NCBI GenBank assembly: GCA_961205875.1
Contig: OY540810.1
Location: 8,928,001-8,992,000 of the forward strand
From: Sialis fuliginosa
Lineage: Eukaryota; Arthropoda; Insecta; Megaloptera; Sialidae
Reading direction: 5' to 3'
Length of the DNA: 64,000 nucleotides
The position numbers were made by a program, and so were the translations under genes. Below are positions 55,521-64,000 of the stretch, in pieces (the first letter of the stretch is position 1; each line of letters starts with the position of its first letter). The notes under the pieces were generated by a model. That model did no database searches. It was not told the DNA's origin and was given only the letters and a program-made list of their open reading frames with translations.

Positions 55521-55741
55521 TAGGGTGACTAGGTCTCAGGTTTTCACCCGGAATCTCAGAATTTCTATACTGTTTCTCCGGGTTTTGTTATAATGTTGAT
55601 GACAAAAAAAAAAAAAAAAATGATCGTCAAAAAATTGCAAGGGTCGCTAAAGTGACGATTAGGATATTTAGGTGTCAACAAAAATAAAAGGGATTTTCAT
55701 TTACATGTCATGGTTTAAAAAACTAAATTCTGGTCACCCTA
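55521..55741. mobile_element. hAT-type MITE (TAGGGTGACTAG) with perfect TSD
   Basis: TAGGGTGACTAGG at the left pairs with CTGGTCACCCTA at the right; identical 8-bp flanks ATTATGTA (55513-55520, 55742-55749). 221 bp, with an A-run of about 17 near 55604. Intergenic between how and Arp8. Confidence 0.9.
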
Positions 55742-55940
55742 ATTATGTAAGCTATTTACTGTTAAGACTTTTTTAACAATTAAAACTAAATATGAACACC
55801 TTAACCATAATGTAACTCAACATGTGTTTTGATTTCACAAAAAGTTTTCATCAGGAGCCTAATAATGCATACAAGATGGTACAGTTTTAGTCAAAATCTA
55901 AATATATACTAAAAGGGTAAGCCCCTTCGATGGCCTAAAC

Positions 55941-56110
55941 CAGTGATGGTCCACCAATGACATGCATGTCAGAGGTGACATGCCATCACATTTTGGGTGA
56001 CGTGTATTGTTTACATTTTGGTATAAAAATCTGTTTGGAAGAAGCACTGTCTATAAAAAAACATTAGCTAGGATTTTTCAGAATTTTGACACGCCGCGTT
56101 CATAAGGTTA
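55941..56110. repeat. possible hAT fragment (CAGTGATGGTCCACC)
   Basis: CAGTGATGGTCCACCAATG with direct/inverted GACATGC blocks looks like a hAT left end and subterminal region. The right end was not found; an overlapping - strand open frame (56304-56068) shows no motif I recognise. Confidence 0.35.
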
Positions 56111-57056
56111 ACTGTTACTGACTTAGACCAATCAACTGCAAGATCTAGAAGAACTGAAGCTGGGATAAGTCCGGTATCACTATTAAATATCCTACTTTTA
56201 TCCTTGAAGATTCCTATGCTTTCTGCTACATCTAATTGGTTGCTATTGCATGTTTTTATTGATCTTAAATTATTTGTGTCTGTTGCGTGATTTAATATAG
56301 TCATATGATGTTTTAGTTTGTTCTATATAACTTTTGTTACAATTCAAACAATTGATTTTAATTATAGTATTATTTATTAACTAATTCAATAAACAAATTG
56401 AAAATATAATTTTTAATAAAATTTTTTTTAAATTAAACCATCTCAAAGATAATCATTTCAAGTAAGACTACAAAAAGGATTGGTTAAAATGTTTAAATAA
56501 TTTGATTTTAAATTGGTATATTCTAATAATATTTCATAGTTTCTTTGTGAAACAAACTCAGCGATTACTTATTTATCGTACGCCCAAGGATGGCACCGAT
56601 GAAGAAACACAAAAAAAAAGCCTGTAGCAGAACACTACTCTTACAGAGGACCATAAAATGCTAAAAACTCTACAAAGAGGCTATGAAGATCAATAGACAC
56701 CTTGACAACTTCTAATGTAAATGTAAAAGGGATAAAACTACCTACCTACTTGTATCAGTCATCAAATATATTAGGACTGAAGCAAAATTGAAAGCATGTT
56801 TCAGAAACACTTCTGAAGAAGACTTCGGCATAAGTCAAAACGTTAAGTATCATGGATCTAGTTTATATTTACTTTGCTATATCTATGAGTATAATAAATT
56901 CACTAAAGTTTCAGGATAAATAAAGAATAGTACATAACACAATATAAATGTTTGTAAGTTTATATTTTCTACAAATATATATTAATTAGCTTCCACAGGA
57001 AGAATAAGAATGTAGTTTTTGTTTTACCAAAAACAAGTAAATTACAATTAATTATT

Positions 57057-57229
57057 TTACCACATAAACGGAGCACGTTCACGAAGAATTTTAATTCCAG
57101 TGATTTCCCACTCTGCCCTTTTAATCCATAACTCGTGAGCTGATTCTAAACATGACATTATAGCTGCACCTTTCCATGCTGTCATCGCAGGATCCATTTC
57201 TTTCGGGTTTGTTATAATGTCCAATTGTT
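57057..57229 (-). CDS. Arp8: Arp8 exon 10 (C-terminus and stop)
   Basis: 173 bases, phase 1 in, acceptor TTCTAG, stop TAA at 57059-57057. It encodes EQLDIITNPKEMDPAMTAWK and GAAIMSCLESAHELWIKRAE, ending ILRERAPFMW. The WKGAA block and the RERAxFxW end match the family closely, so the C-terminus is complete. Confidence 0.96.
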
Positions 57230-60200
57230 CTAGAAGTAATATTTATATTTTTAAATTTGATAAATCTCATTGTAACAGTTTTGATGAAATACCTGCTCTG
57301 TATTGATAAGGAATTTGAAGAGATATTCGGTTTTGTAACCATGTGCCTATTCCAGTAAATTTCATGCCTCCGCCAACAATTAGAATACAACCATACATTT
57401 TTCGTTTCAGATCTTCATTAGCTGTAACATAATAATTAGGTTTGAAAATTATTTCAGTATGAAAGTAAAGGTAAGTGCATTCATTTAATTAATAACTGTT
57501 GTCCATGACTTAGTCTGTGATAAATGTACTATTTACATCTGAAAACTGATTTTATGTAGTTTATGCCGTTACGAAGATAATGCGTATTGAAGATTGACTA
57601 TGTTAAACATCACCCAATACTTAAATAAAAAAACATCTGCGGTGATCTTCATTAGGTGTAACATAATAATAATATAATAATAAAATTTATGATGACTTCG
57701 TCTGGTATTGTTTATCAACGGTGGAAAGCTAAATTTTACAGTAGGACAAAAAACACTAGTTTTTTCAGTTCTGTCAGCAATATTTCCACATATCTATTAG
57801 TCACATTCAGTAATTTTTTTTGAGTTTTATTTTATGAAATAATGTTCATTGTGATGTATTGTATGATTTTTCTTTCAATGTTGAATTTTTATTTGAATTT
57901 TTTTTTTTTAATTCTATCGAAATGACGTTTGCACGAGAACTACCTTAAATGAATAAACAGTGGTTGGATTATAAAGTTTATCCGAACTTTTTTTGAGTAA
58001 TTATAGATATTGTACCAGATGACTTATCGATAACATTTTGCAAAGTGTGTGTTAAATCATTCAAATTATGTAATACAGGCAAATAGTTCATTGAGTTTCA
58101 TTCAAAAAGCTCAAAACAATTAAAAAAATTTAAATATAAAAAAATCAACAAAGCGTTTACATTTTTTTCAAAAAAATTGGTTGAGGAATTTGGAATATGT
58201 AGTCAGGGAATTGTTTTAAAAAACCTGTGGACACGCTGATATAACTCAATATCAGTCCATCATAAATACAGATATCTACTATAAATATAACATCTACTTA
58301 CGACATCTATCAATACTCTGAAGTACTGCTTGATCCAGACCCAACAACTGACCAGGATTCACAACAAACTCTTTATCTTGTCCCGAAGGTGCGGTTGCAT
58401 CCATTGCATCGACTACAATATCATCGTCTCCGGTAGCTCCTGCATTTCCACTCCCGACGCCCGCATCTGAACCCCCTACTGTAGATCCATCAGCTCCAGC
58501 AGTGATACTGTCAGACGCTGATGGCTCCATTGCTTCTTTTGTTGCACGTCTCTATTATCACATTTTAAAATTAAACTTCACTTTTATTATTATTTAATAA
58601 CCAAACAAGTAGCTTACACTAGTTTCTCGTAAATAATTTTCATCGTGTGGATCTTCGGGATGTCCTGCAGACCTACGTTGGGTATGGACCTGTTTAGGTC
58701 CTGTCACACCAAATAATTCAGGACTGAACAGTGATAAAGGCGCTACAATACATTCATCACCTACTAATAAAGTGTACTTTAACTGTCCGTTTGATTTATT
58801 CACAACAAAAGATTTTTCTTGGGCTCCGCAGATATCCTAAACGTTGAAAAGCACGTTTACAACATTGACTTTTATTATGGTATTTTATTATACTTACTAA
58901 ATTCACATGACAAAAATCTTCTTTCAGTTTACGTAATAGCATAGCATCTTTTTTATTTTCTGCATCAAATTCTTTATAAGGAAATGCACATTTTTGTAAA
59001 AGCCAATAAAAAGTTTGTGCTATATCAGCACCTCCGTAATCCATTCGAACCTATAAAATTATTTAATCTTTGAACACCACACCATGTAAACAACCCGATT
59101 TCACCACACATGGGTTAGCATAACCCAGCGGTGTCTGATCAACTATTTTAGAAAGAATCGTTAAGTTGTAATTAACATACCCTGGTATTACGATGTGATA
59201 TACCATCTTCTACACAAGACACAGATGTTTTCTGGTCACCTACATCAACAACACACGCGTAACCAAGACCTGCTCCGAAAGTAGCAGCCACGTGATCCTA
59301 AAGGCAAAACAAAAAATAAAATAAAATGAAATTCATTAATCAAAACTCAATAAAAATAATACCTGTAATAAAAAACATGAACCAAATCCAATTTTACACA
59401 ACAATAAAGTAGTTAGTTCATTTAAATGGGCTCTATCATATATATCAGGTACAATAAGAACAGCATGATGCAGAGGTAAATCTTTTGCAGTAAGTCCAAG
59501 ACGGCTTTGTAAAGCGTAAGTCCATAAAGTCTGTAAATCTGCAAGAACAGCAGTTAAAGAACCACCTGGACCAGGATGAATGTGTAGACGACCGCGGGAT
59601 ATCGGAAAATGAACATTCCAATCTAACAATGGATCTAACTGCAAGACCTAAAATAAAAATACAATCAAGTAATGAAATTTGAATCGACTTTAATCATAAT
59701 AGACGTACATCATCTCCAATAACAGATTCACTTTCTGGATCTGGTTTAACCCAATGATTAGAAGATTGTGGTTCAACTAATTCAGGAGCAGTCCGTCTAT
59801 TAAATGCTGCGATCTGTTGTGGAGGGGTAGCATAACGTCGTCTTCCATCAGATTGTAAACAAGATTGAAGTACGTGAGAAACAGTTAATCGGCATTCTTC
59901 CATTTCTTGAAGCGATTCCTTTGTCTACAATTACATATTTTGTAGCTACAATTAGAAATTTTTTTTAACTGACTTACTTTAACGATTGAATGTGGTAAAA
60001 ATGAGTCTCTGTATTTAATTCCATTCTGTTTTCTTCGTCTTGCGATTGCATGCAATATTGTGTGTGGATTTAAATCTGAAGCTCGTCCTATTCTCAAATA
60101 TAAAGAGCCGGGATGGATTATAATGATTGTATTTGTTTTTATATGCTAAAAATGAATTCAAATTAAGATTTAAATATATATTTAATGTATAATTTATTGT

Positions 60201-60238
60201 ATACTTACCTCAACGGGTTGTTCTGGTATAGACGGCAT
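57057..60238 (-). CDS. Arp8: actin-related protein 8 (INO80 complex subunit)
   Basis: Gene-level entry; ten exons join in frame on the - strand: 60238-60209, 60145-59978, 59924-59709, 59647-59363, 59297-59181, 59050-58898, 58836-58618, 58551-58302, 57421-57293 and 57229-57057, giving 579 residues, close to the roughly 600 of animal Arp8. Arp8 is an actin-fold protein of the nuclear INO80 remodeller; it binds the HSA region of Ino80 with actin and Arp4 and helps engage nucleosomes. Seen: an N-terminal IIIIHPGSLYLRIGRASD strand-loop, FPHSIVK-like blocks, LHHAVLIVPDIYDR (about 190-205), VVDVGDQKTSVSCVEDG (about 249-265, phosphate-loop-like), YGGADIAQTFYWLLQ, HPEDPHDENY, ILIVGGGMKFTGI (about 492-504) and a C-terminus RERAPFMW close to family ends. 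The Gly/Asp/Ala-rich insert (about 404-445) corresponds to the variable insertion of Arp8. The start is the only Met upstream of the first donor, giving MPSIPEQPVE. Confidence 0.97.
57293..57421 (-). CDS. Arp8: Arp8 exon 9 (Gly-rich loop)
   Basis: 129 bases, phase 1 in and phase 1 out, acceptor GTTACAG, donor GCAG|GTATTT. It encodes NEDLKRKMYGCILIVGGGMK followed by FTGIGTWLQNRISLQIPYQY. ILIVGGG is the C-terminal glycine-rich nucleotide-site strand-loop of actin-fold proteins. A longer open frame overlapping here (to 57121) is out of register. Confidence 0.95.
58302..58551 (-). CDS. Arp8: Arp8 exon 8 (variable Gly/Ala/Asp-rich insert)
   Basis: 250 bases, enters in phase 0 and leaves in phase 1 (C|GTAAGT). 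It starts RATKEAMEPSASDS, then a low-complexity stretch rich in Gly, Ala, Asp and Ser with the acidic DDDIVVDAMDAT, and ends LLGLDQAVLQSIDRC, the conserved helix before the Gly-rich loop. The in-frame ATG inside is not the start, because the frame continues upstream and joins exon 7. Confidence 0.94.
58618..58836 (-). CDS. Arp8: Arp8 exon 7
   Basis: 73 codons, phase 0, acceptor TTTAG, donor AGT|GTAAGC. It encodes DICGAQEKSFVVNKSNGQL and APLSLFSPELFGVTGPKQVH, ending HPEDPHDENYLRETS. The DPEDPHDE-like block is conserved in animal Arp8. Confidence 0.96.
58898..59050 (-). CDS. Arp8: Arp8 exon 6
   Basis: 51 codons, phase 0, acceptor TTATAG, donor TTA|GTAAGT. It encodes VRMDYGGADIAQTFYWLLQ, then KCAFPYKEFDAENKKDAML and LRKLKEDFCHVNL. 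The YGGxD…FYWL…FPY pattern is characteristic of Arp8. Confidence 0.96.
59181..59297 (-). CDS. Arp8: Arp8 exon 5
   Basis: 39 codons, phase 0, acceptor TTTAG, donor AGG|GTATGT. It encodes DHVAATFGAGLGYACVVDVG followed by DQKTSVSCVEDGISHRNTR, containing the DVGDQKTS phosphate-loop-like motif of the second actin subdomain. Confidence 0.96.
59363..59647 (-). CDS. Arp8: Arp8 exon 4
   Basis: 95 codons, phase 0, acceptor ATTTTAG, donor CAG|GTATTA. It encodes VLQLDPLLDWNVHFPISRGR and LHHAVLIVPDIYDRAHLNEL, ending CKIGFGSCFLLQ, the conserved central actin-like core. Confidence 0.96.
59709..59924 (-). CDS. Arp8: Arp8 exon 3
   Basis: 72 codons, phase 0, acceptor TTGTAG, donor GAT|GTACGT. It encodes TKESLQEMEECRLTVSHVLQ and RRRYATPPQQIAAFNRRTAP, ending ESVIGDD. 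The YATPPQQIAxFNRR block is typical of Arp8. Confidence 0.95.
59978..60145 (-). CDS. Arp8: Arp8 exon 2
   Basis: 56 codons, phase 0 at both ends, acceptor TTTTTAG, donor AAA|GTAAGT. It encodes HIKTNTIIIIHPGSLYLRI, then GRASDLNPHTILHAIARR and KYRDSFLPHSIVK, the first actin-like strand pair of Arp8. Confidence 0.95.
60209..60238 (-). CDS. Arp8: Arp8 exon 1 (MPSIPEQPVE)
   Basis: Ten codons, MPSIPEQPVE, then the donor GAG|GTAAGT. This is phase 0 and fits exon 2, which starts with the conserved N-terminal actin-fold strand. Confidence 0.85.
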
Positions 60239-61252
60239 ATTTATTTTATTTGTGTTTCAAGACTCAATTAATTTCGTTTTTTTATTTATAATTTTATAAA
60301 GTGGGGTTATAATCGTTAAATCAGAAGTAAATAAAAAATATTTATAGATGGCACTGTAGTAGCTAACTGCTGTCAGAATGAAATAAGCAGTGGCGCCGAT
60401 TGTAGACTTTTATTAACGAACTAATAATATACACCCCTAGAAATTACAAAAGACTCATATTCCAAATAACAATTAAACTTACTGTAATACTAATATTATA
60501 CAAATTATAAATAATTTTTCTTTAACTTTAATGAAATAGATAATAACAATTTGTAAACAACAATAATAATTTGATATCATTATCAATACATGGCTATTTT
60601 AATTAATGCTACATTGTTATAATAAAAATTATAATTTATTTTTTAATTCAACCAGAATATACTAAAATCTCTAAAAAAAACTGATAACAAAAAATCGATA
60701 AAAATCCACTTTATGAAAATTTCATAGAACATATTATACTATGAAGTCTTTAATAGTGTAATTAATAAATTACGTTCAGTTCATAAAATGTTGATTATAG
60801 ATTTATTTAAAAATTTCTTATCAGTTTAAAAATATAAGTGATCTTTTAAGTATCCAAAAATGATATACAATAATAATGCATTTAAAAGATAATATGTGTA
60901 CCTAAATAAATATGCGATAAATATGCTAATTTCTATTTAATATTTTGTGCAATTACATTCGTATATAATATTAAAAACATTATAAAAATCGAATTGGATA
61001 ATTGGTAAGTTTTATTTTAAATAAAATATCATTAACTTATTTCTAAAACAAAAAGTACCAGTAAATAAATAAGTAGGAACAAAACATGTGGAATTTTAAA
61101 CGAACTACCTATTTCGTATTTAAATTTAATTTATTAGGTACATATCATTGTTGTATGTATCTAATTTGAAAATAAATTATTTTACGAAAATCTATAGGTA
61201 TAAAATATACACATTTATATATCTTAAATTATTACATAACATATTCTACAAC

Positions 61253-61497
61253 TAGGGCCGTAACTAGATGTTCTGGGGTCCTAGGGCAGCAAGTGACCGA
61301 GGGGCCCTCACTATATGCAAAATATAAATATAAAAATTGAAGACCTTTTTTTTCGTTGCTACCTCAATCCACAATTTCTGCTTATTACTAATTATAATAA
61401 CCTTTTTTTTGTTCTTCAATCTTTCCGACCCCAATTTTTATGCTCCCCCCCCCCCATGCTCGGGGGCCCCGAGTGTCCCGGTGGTAGTACGGCCCTG
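61253..61497. mobile_element. hAT-type MITE, CAGGGCYGTAACTA family, copy 3
   Basis: The left end TAGGGCCGTAACTAG and right end TACGGCCCTG lie inside a perfect 8-bp TSD, TCTACAAC (61245-61252 and 61498-61505). 245 bp with GGGGCCC blocks and a C10 run near 61447. The interior is close to 6109-6352 in reverse (CCTCACTATATGCAAAA shared). Open frames here are spurious. Confidence 0.9.
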
Positions 61498-61879
61498 TCT
61501 ACAACCTATAAACGATGTATGTTATAGAAATATAAATAAAAGAATGACGTCGTTTGGTGCTAATGAAGCAATGTAATATTATTTATTCACAATTGAATTA
61601 TATTTAAAAGATGTAATTTTAAGCTAACAATACAATACAATGAGTGTTACACATAAAATAATAATTTTTTATATTTATTTTATAAAAAAATTAAAATTCA
61701 ATTGTTAATGTACAACAATGACGTAACGTTTTATTTAACACAAATAGATGGCGTTGGTTGTTAATTATTAAAGAAAATATTATGACGGCAATTGCGTGTT
61801 TGTTACTTAATTTAATTGGATTGGACTGACATTTATATGTGTGTGTGTATGTTGAAAAAAATGTAAAAGTTGCCAACGA

Positions 61880-62343
61880 ATCAGTCATCGTCTTCGTCGT
61901 CAACAGAGTCCAGTTTGTCCGTGTAAATTCGAGCGAGGTATTTTTGTTTTCGACGTCGCGGCCGTGCGCAAACGCTTCAAGCTTCGCGTATTGGCACCCC
62001 TTACGTCAGCTGATGTACAGGCCAAAAAGTGCTCGGCGTCCAACATACCGACACCCGTACATAATCCCACATATTATATTGTTGATTGTTTCCACAAATA
62101 AGTGAATTTTAAACGTTAGTGTTGTGCTAAGCGTAATAAAGTGTCGTAATTATTTTCGCGCGTTAAATCAGTGTCTATGTGTTTGTATATTTGATTGTTG
62201 ACTTTGTACGGTAGAAAATAGTAAAACAAAACACTACTGTGTTTTAAAAATCTAATTCTATCGATGATTCTACGTGGCTTTGTTGTTGTGTGTTAGTTTT
62301 TGTGCTATAGCTTGCTGTTCTTTTGAAAATCGATCGTAGTTGG
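61880..62343 (+). promoter_or_regulatory. candidate promoter / 5' untranslated exon of a gene to the right
   Basis: A relatively GC- and CpG-rich stretch in AT-rich DNA (TCGTCTTCGTCGTC, TCGACGTCGCGGCCGTGCGC, GGCGTCC), beginning near an initiator-like ATCAGTC and ending at a possible donor (GTTG|GTATGT near 62343). No long open frame with known homology; the 88-residue frame at 61839-62105 shows no domain. It lies 1.6 kb upstream of the Arp8 start, on the opposite strand, so a divergent neighbour is possible. Confidence 0.3.
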
Positions 62344-64000
62344 TATGTAGTACGAAAAACGCAACGAAAGTGACCTATCTTTTACAATACGGGCAAAATA
62401 TATATGTATACATGCAAACTTATTTTCTTCCTTTCAAAGTATGTATATACTTTCATATTTTAATTAAAAATTAATTTGCTGCGTTTTTTGTACGATAAAC
62501 TACGGATTGCTTGATCACGATTTTTATTAACCTATACCAGACAATAACAACAATTCTATCAATATAAATTCAAATTCAATCATATATCATGTAAACAGGT
62601 TCTAAAAATAATAATATTATTACTATTTTTAGTCCAGAAGAAAATATCAGATTATACTTATTATGTTTTATGTTATTTTTTATGAACAGTGTGTATTTAA
62701 TTGTTTTACGAGAATTATTTTCTTTCAAATAAAACTAAAACTTACAGTAAATAGATGATTATCTTCGAAATTTCAACTAATTTATTACATTTATGTGTAA
62801 ATATTTGAATATAATTTTAGATAACTATTAAGAAATCAAAGTTCAGGTTCTTAATATTAATTACAGCCGTATTAGAAATTCTTGAAGCGTAAAATAGACG
62901 ATAGTAAGAAAATATTTTTGTATAGAATGTTTGATAAGGACGATGTATAAATAACGTTACCTATGTCTCCTTGAATTTATCAATGTTTTCGTCTAAAATA
63001 TTTATAAAAACACATAAAAATGAAATTTGAAGGGGGCGTGGTTAAAACCTTTAAATAAAGTATATAGGCGAGTTGAAATATTTCTTGGTTCGATTTATAA
63101 GAAAAACAAAAACAAGCATAAAATTCATACATTTATGAAAATTTTTATAAAAAATCTAAAATATATATTTTTAAATGACACAATCCTATAAATTGCACCA
63201 AGTAATGTTGCCTTTTTTCAATACAATACACTTTCAAAGTTAAGAAAACACAAACAAATGTATTATTGCCTCACTATTCTATAACTTTTTGAGAAATCAA
63301 AGCTCTCCATATTGCATAATTTTTTTGAGAAAAAAAATGTTTGATTTAAAAATTTTTTATCGTACCAACTTATTTTTTTCTCTACTTGTTTATTTATACT
63401 GATTTACTCCCTACAGATGGTCTCTTAATTAAGTCAATTTTTCTATTATTTTTATTTATTATTTTGTAGGTATACAACAGATTATGCAATACATTTTTGA
63501 ACTATTCATTTTCTTATGGATCCTGACTTACAGGACATCTATAGTAATATTTGTTTACTTAATAATACCAAAATCTGATTGGATGTACTCAATAATAATT
63601 TTGTTGGCTTTTTATAACTACAAGTATAGAATATTTTAATGTTGTAATATGTCGAATCGATTGCCATAAAAGATTAAAATTGATAGATTCATAATATGAT
63701 ATGATTCAATATCAATATATGTTCTATTTATAATAACAAAAAAAGTTAATTTAGATGATTGGTTGGGGCGATGATTAATGTCGTTATTTTCTAAGTGGTT
63801 TACGATCATTATGTGACAGTATAAGGTTTCATAGAATAAGGAGAGAACAAATATTTACGTTTAAATCAATGGGGAGGATAATGTAGTTAAACGTCTATAT
63901 ATAGTAAGTCCCAGTTGGCTATCGTACGACCAACACTAGAGTCCACAGAATAGAGTCGTCTAATAAATACAGCGGTACCGAAACAATACCCCATGACCAA
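62344..64000. other. AT-rich flank, no gene seen
   Basis: No exon recognised. TATATATAG at 63895-63903 followed by less AT-rich sequence to the window end could be a core promoter, but this is weak. Confidence 0.3.

Noticed and set aside
56068-56304. 78-residue - strand open frame between how and Arp8
   Set aside because: No recognisable domain and no splice context; next to a hAT-like fragment, so probably transposon debris or chance.
61839-62105. 88-residue open frame in the GC-richer segment
   Set aside because: No domain or family resemblance; better explained as part of an untranslated first exon or promoter.

Overview
The window is AT-rich eukaryotic DNA, almost certainly from an insect. 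It carries spliced genes with GT-AG introns, 3' parts of a held-out-wings/quaking gene that match the fly protein closely by eye, and many small DNA transposons. I cannot assign an order with confidence. No bacterial, plasmid or viral genes, CRISPR array, tRNA or rRNA were seen.

Two protein-coding genes are well supported and convergent. The first, on the + strand (28376 to about 49019, possibly to 52242), is the STAR-family RNA-binding protein gene held out wings (how, the insect quaking/QKI homologue). Exons for the end of QUA1, the KH domain, QUA2 and the Ala/Pro-rich C-terminal region are present. The window also shows two alternative C-termini: a short one read through a donor site, and a long one ending in an HPYQR nuclear-retention-like motif. 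The 5' exons are missing, so bases 1-28375 are probably upstream intron. A 14 kb intron (28510-42543) splits the STAR domain. The second gene, on the - strand (60238 to 57057), is a complete ten-exon gene for actin-related protein 8 (Arp8), a 579-residue INO80 chromatin-remodelling subunit.

The rest is intron or intergenic DNA filled with non-autonomous transposons. I could delimit many from terminal inverted repeats (TIRs) and target-site duplications (TSDs): hAT-type elements with 8-bp TSDs (6109, 10450, 21375, 22990, 35091, 41895, 55521, 61253), mariner/pogo-type elements with TA TSDs (15996, 38056, 38280, 45005), a TGTCCGG family with TTA flanks (7979, 30747, 31897, 41701), and a five-copy GGTACTGG family. 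There is also one internally deleted piggyBac element (39919-41395) with intact TTAA flanks and a transposase broken by one single-base frameshift. Several elements are nested, which gives a relative chronology. Fragments resembling 3' tails of RTE-type retroelements are scattered through the introns.

The layout is: 1-28 kb, repeat-rich presumed how intron with an irregular array of about eight 20-bp motifs at 25.1-25.5 kb; 28-44 kb, how exons and the long intron holding piggyBac; 44-52 kb, alternative how 3' ends; 52-57 kb, AT-rich intergenic DNA; 57-60 kb, Arp8; 60-64 kb, intergenic DNA with a possible promoter or 5' exon near 61.9-62.3 kb. I found no convincing new multi-gene system. The best leads are the how 3'-end architecture, the 25 kb motif array and the nested or foldback elements.
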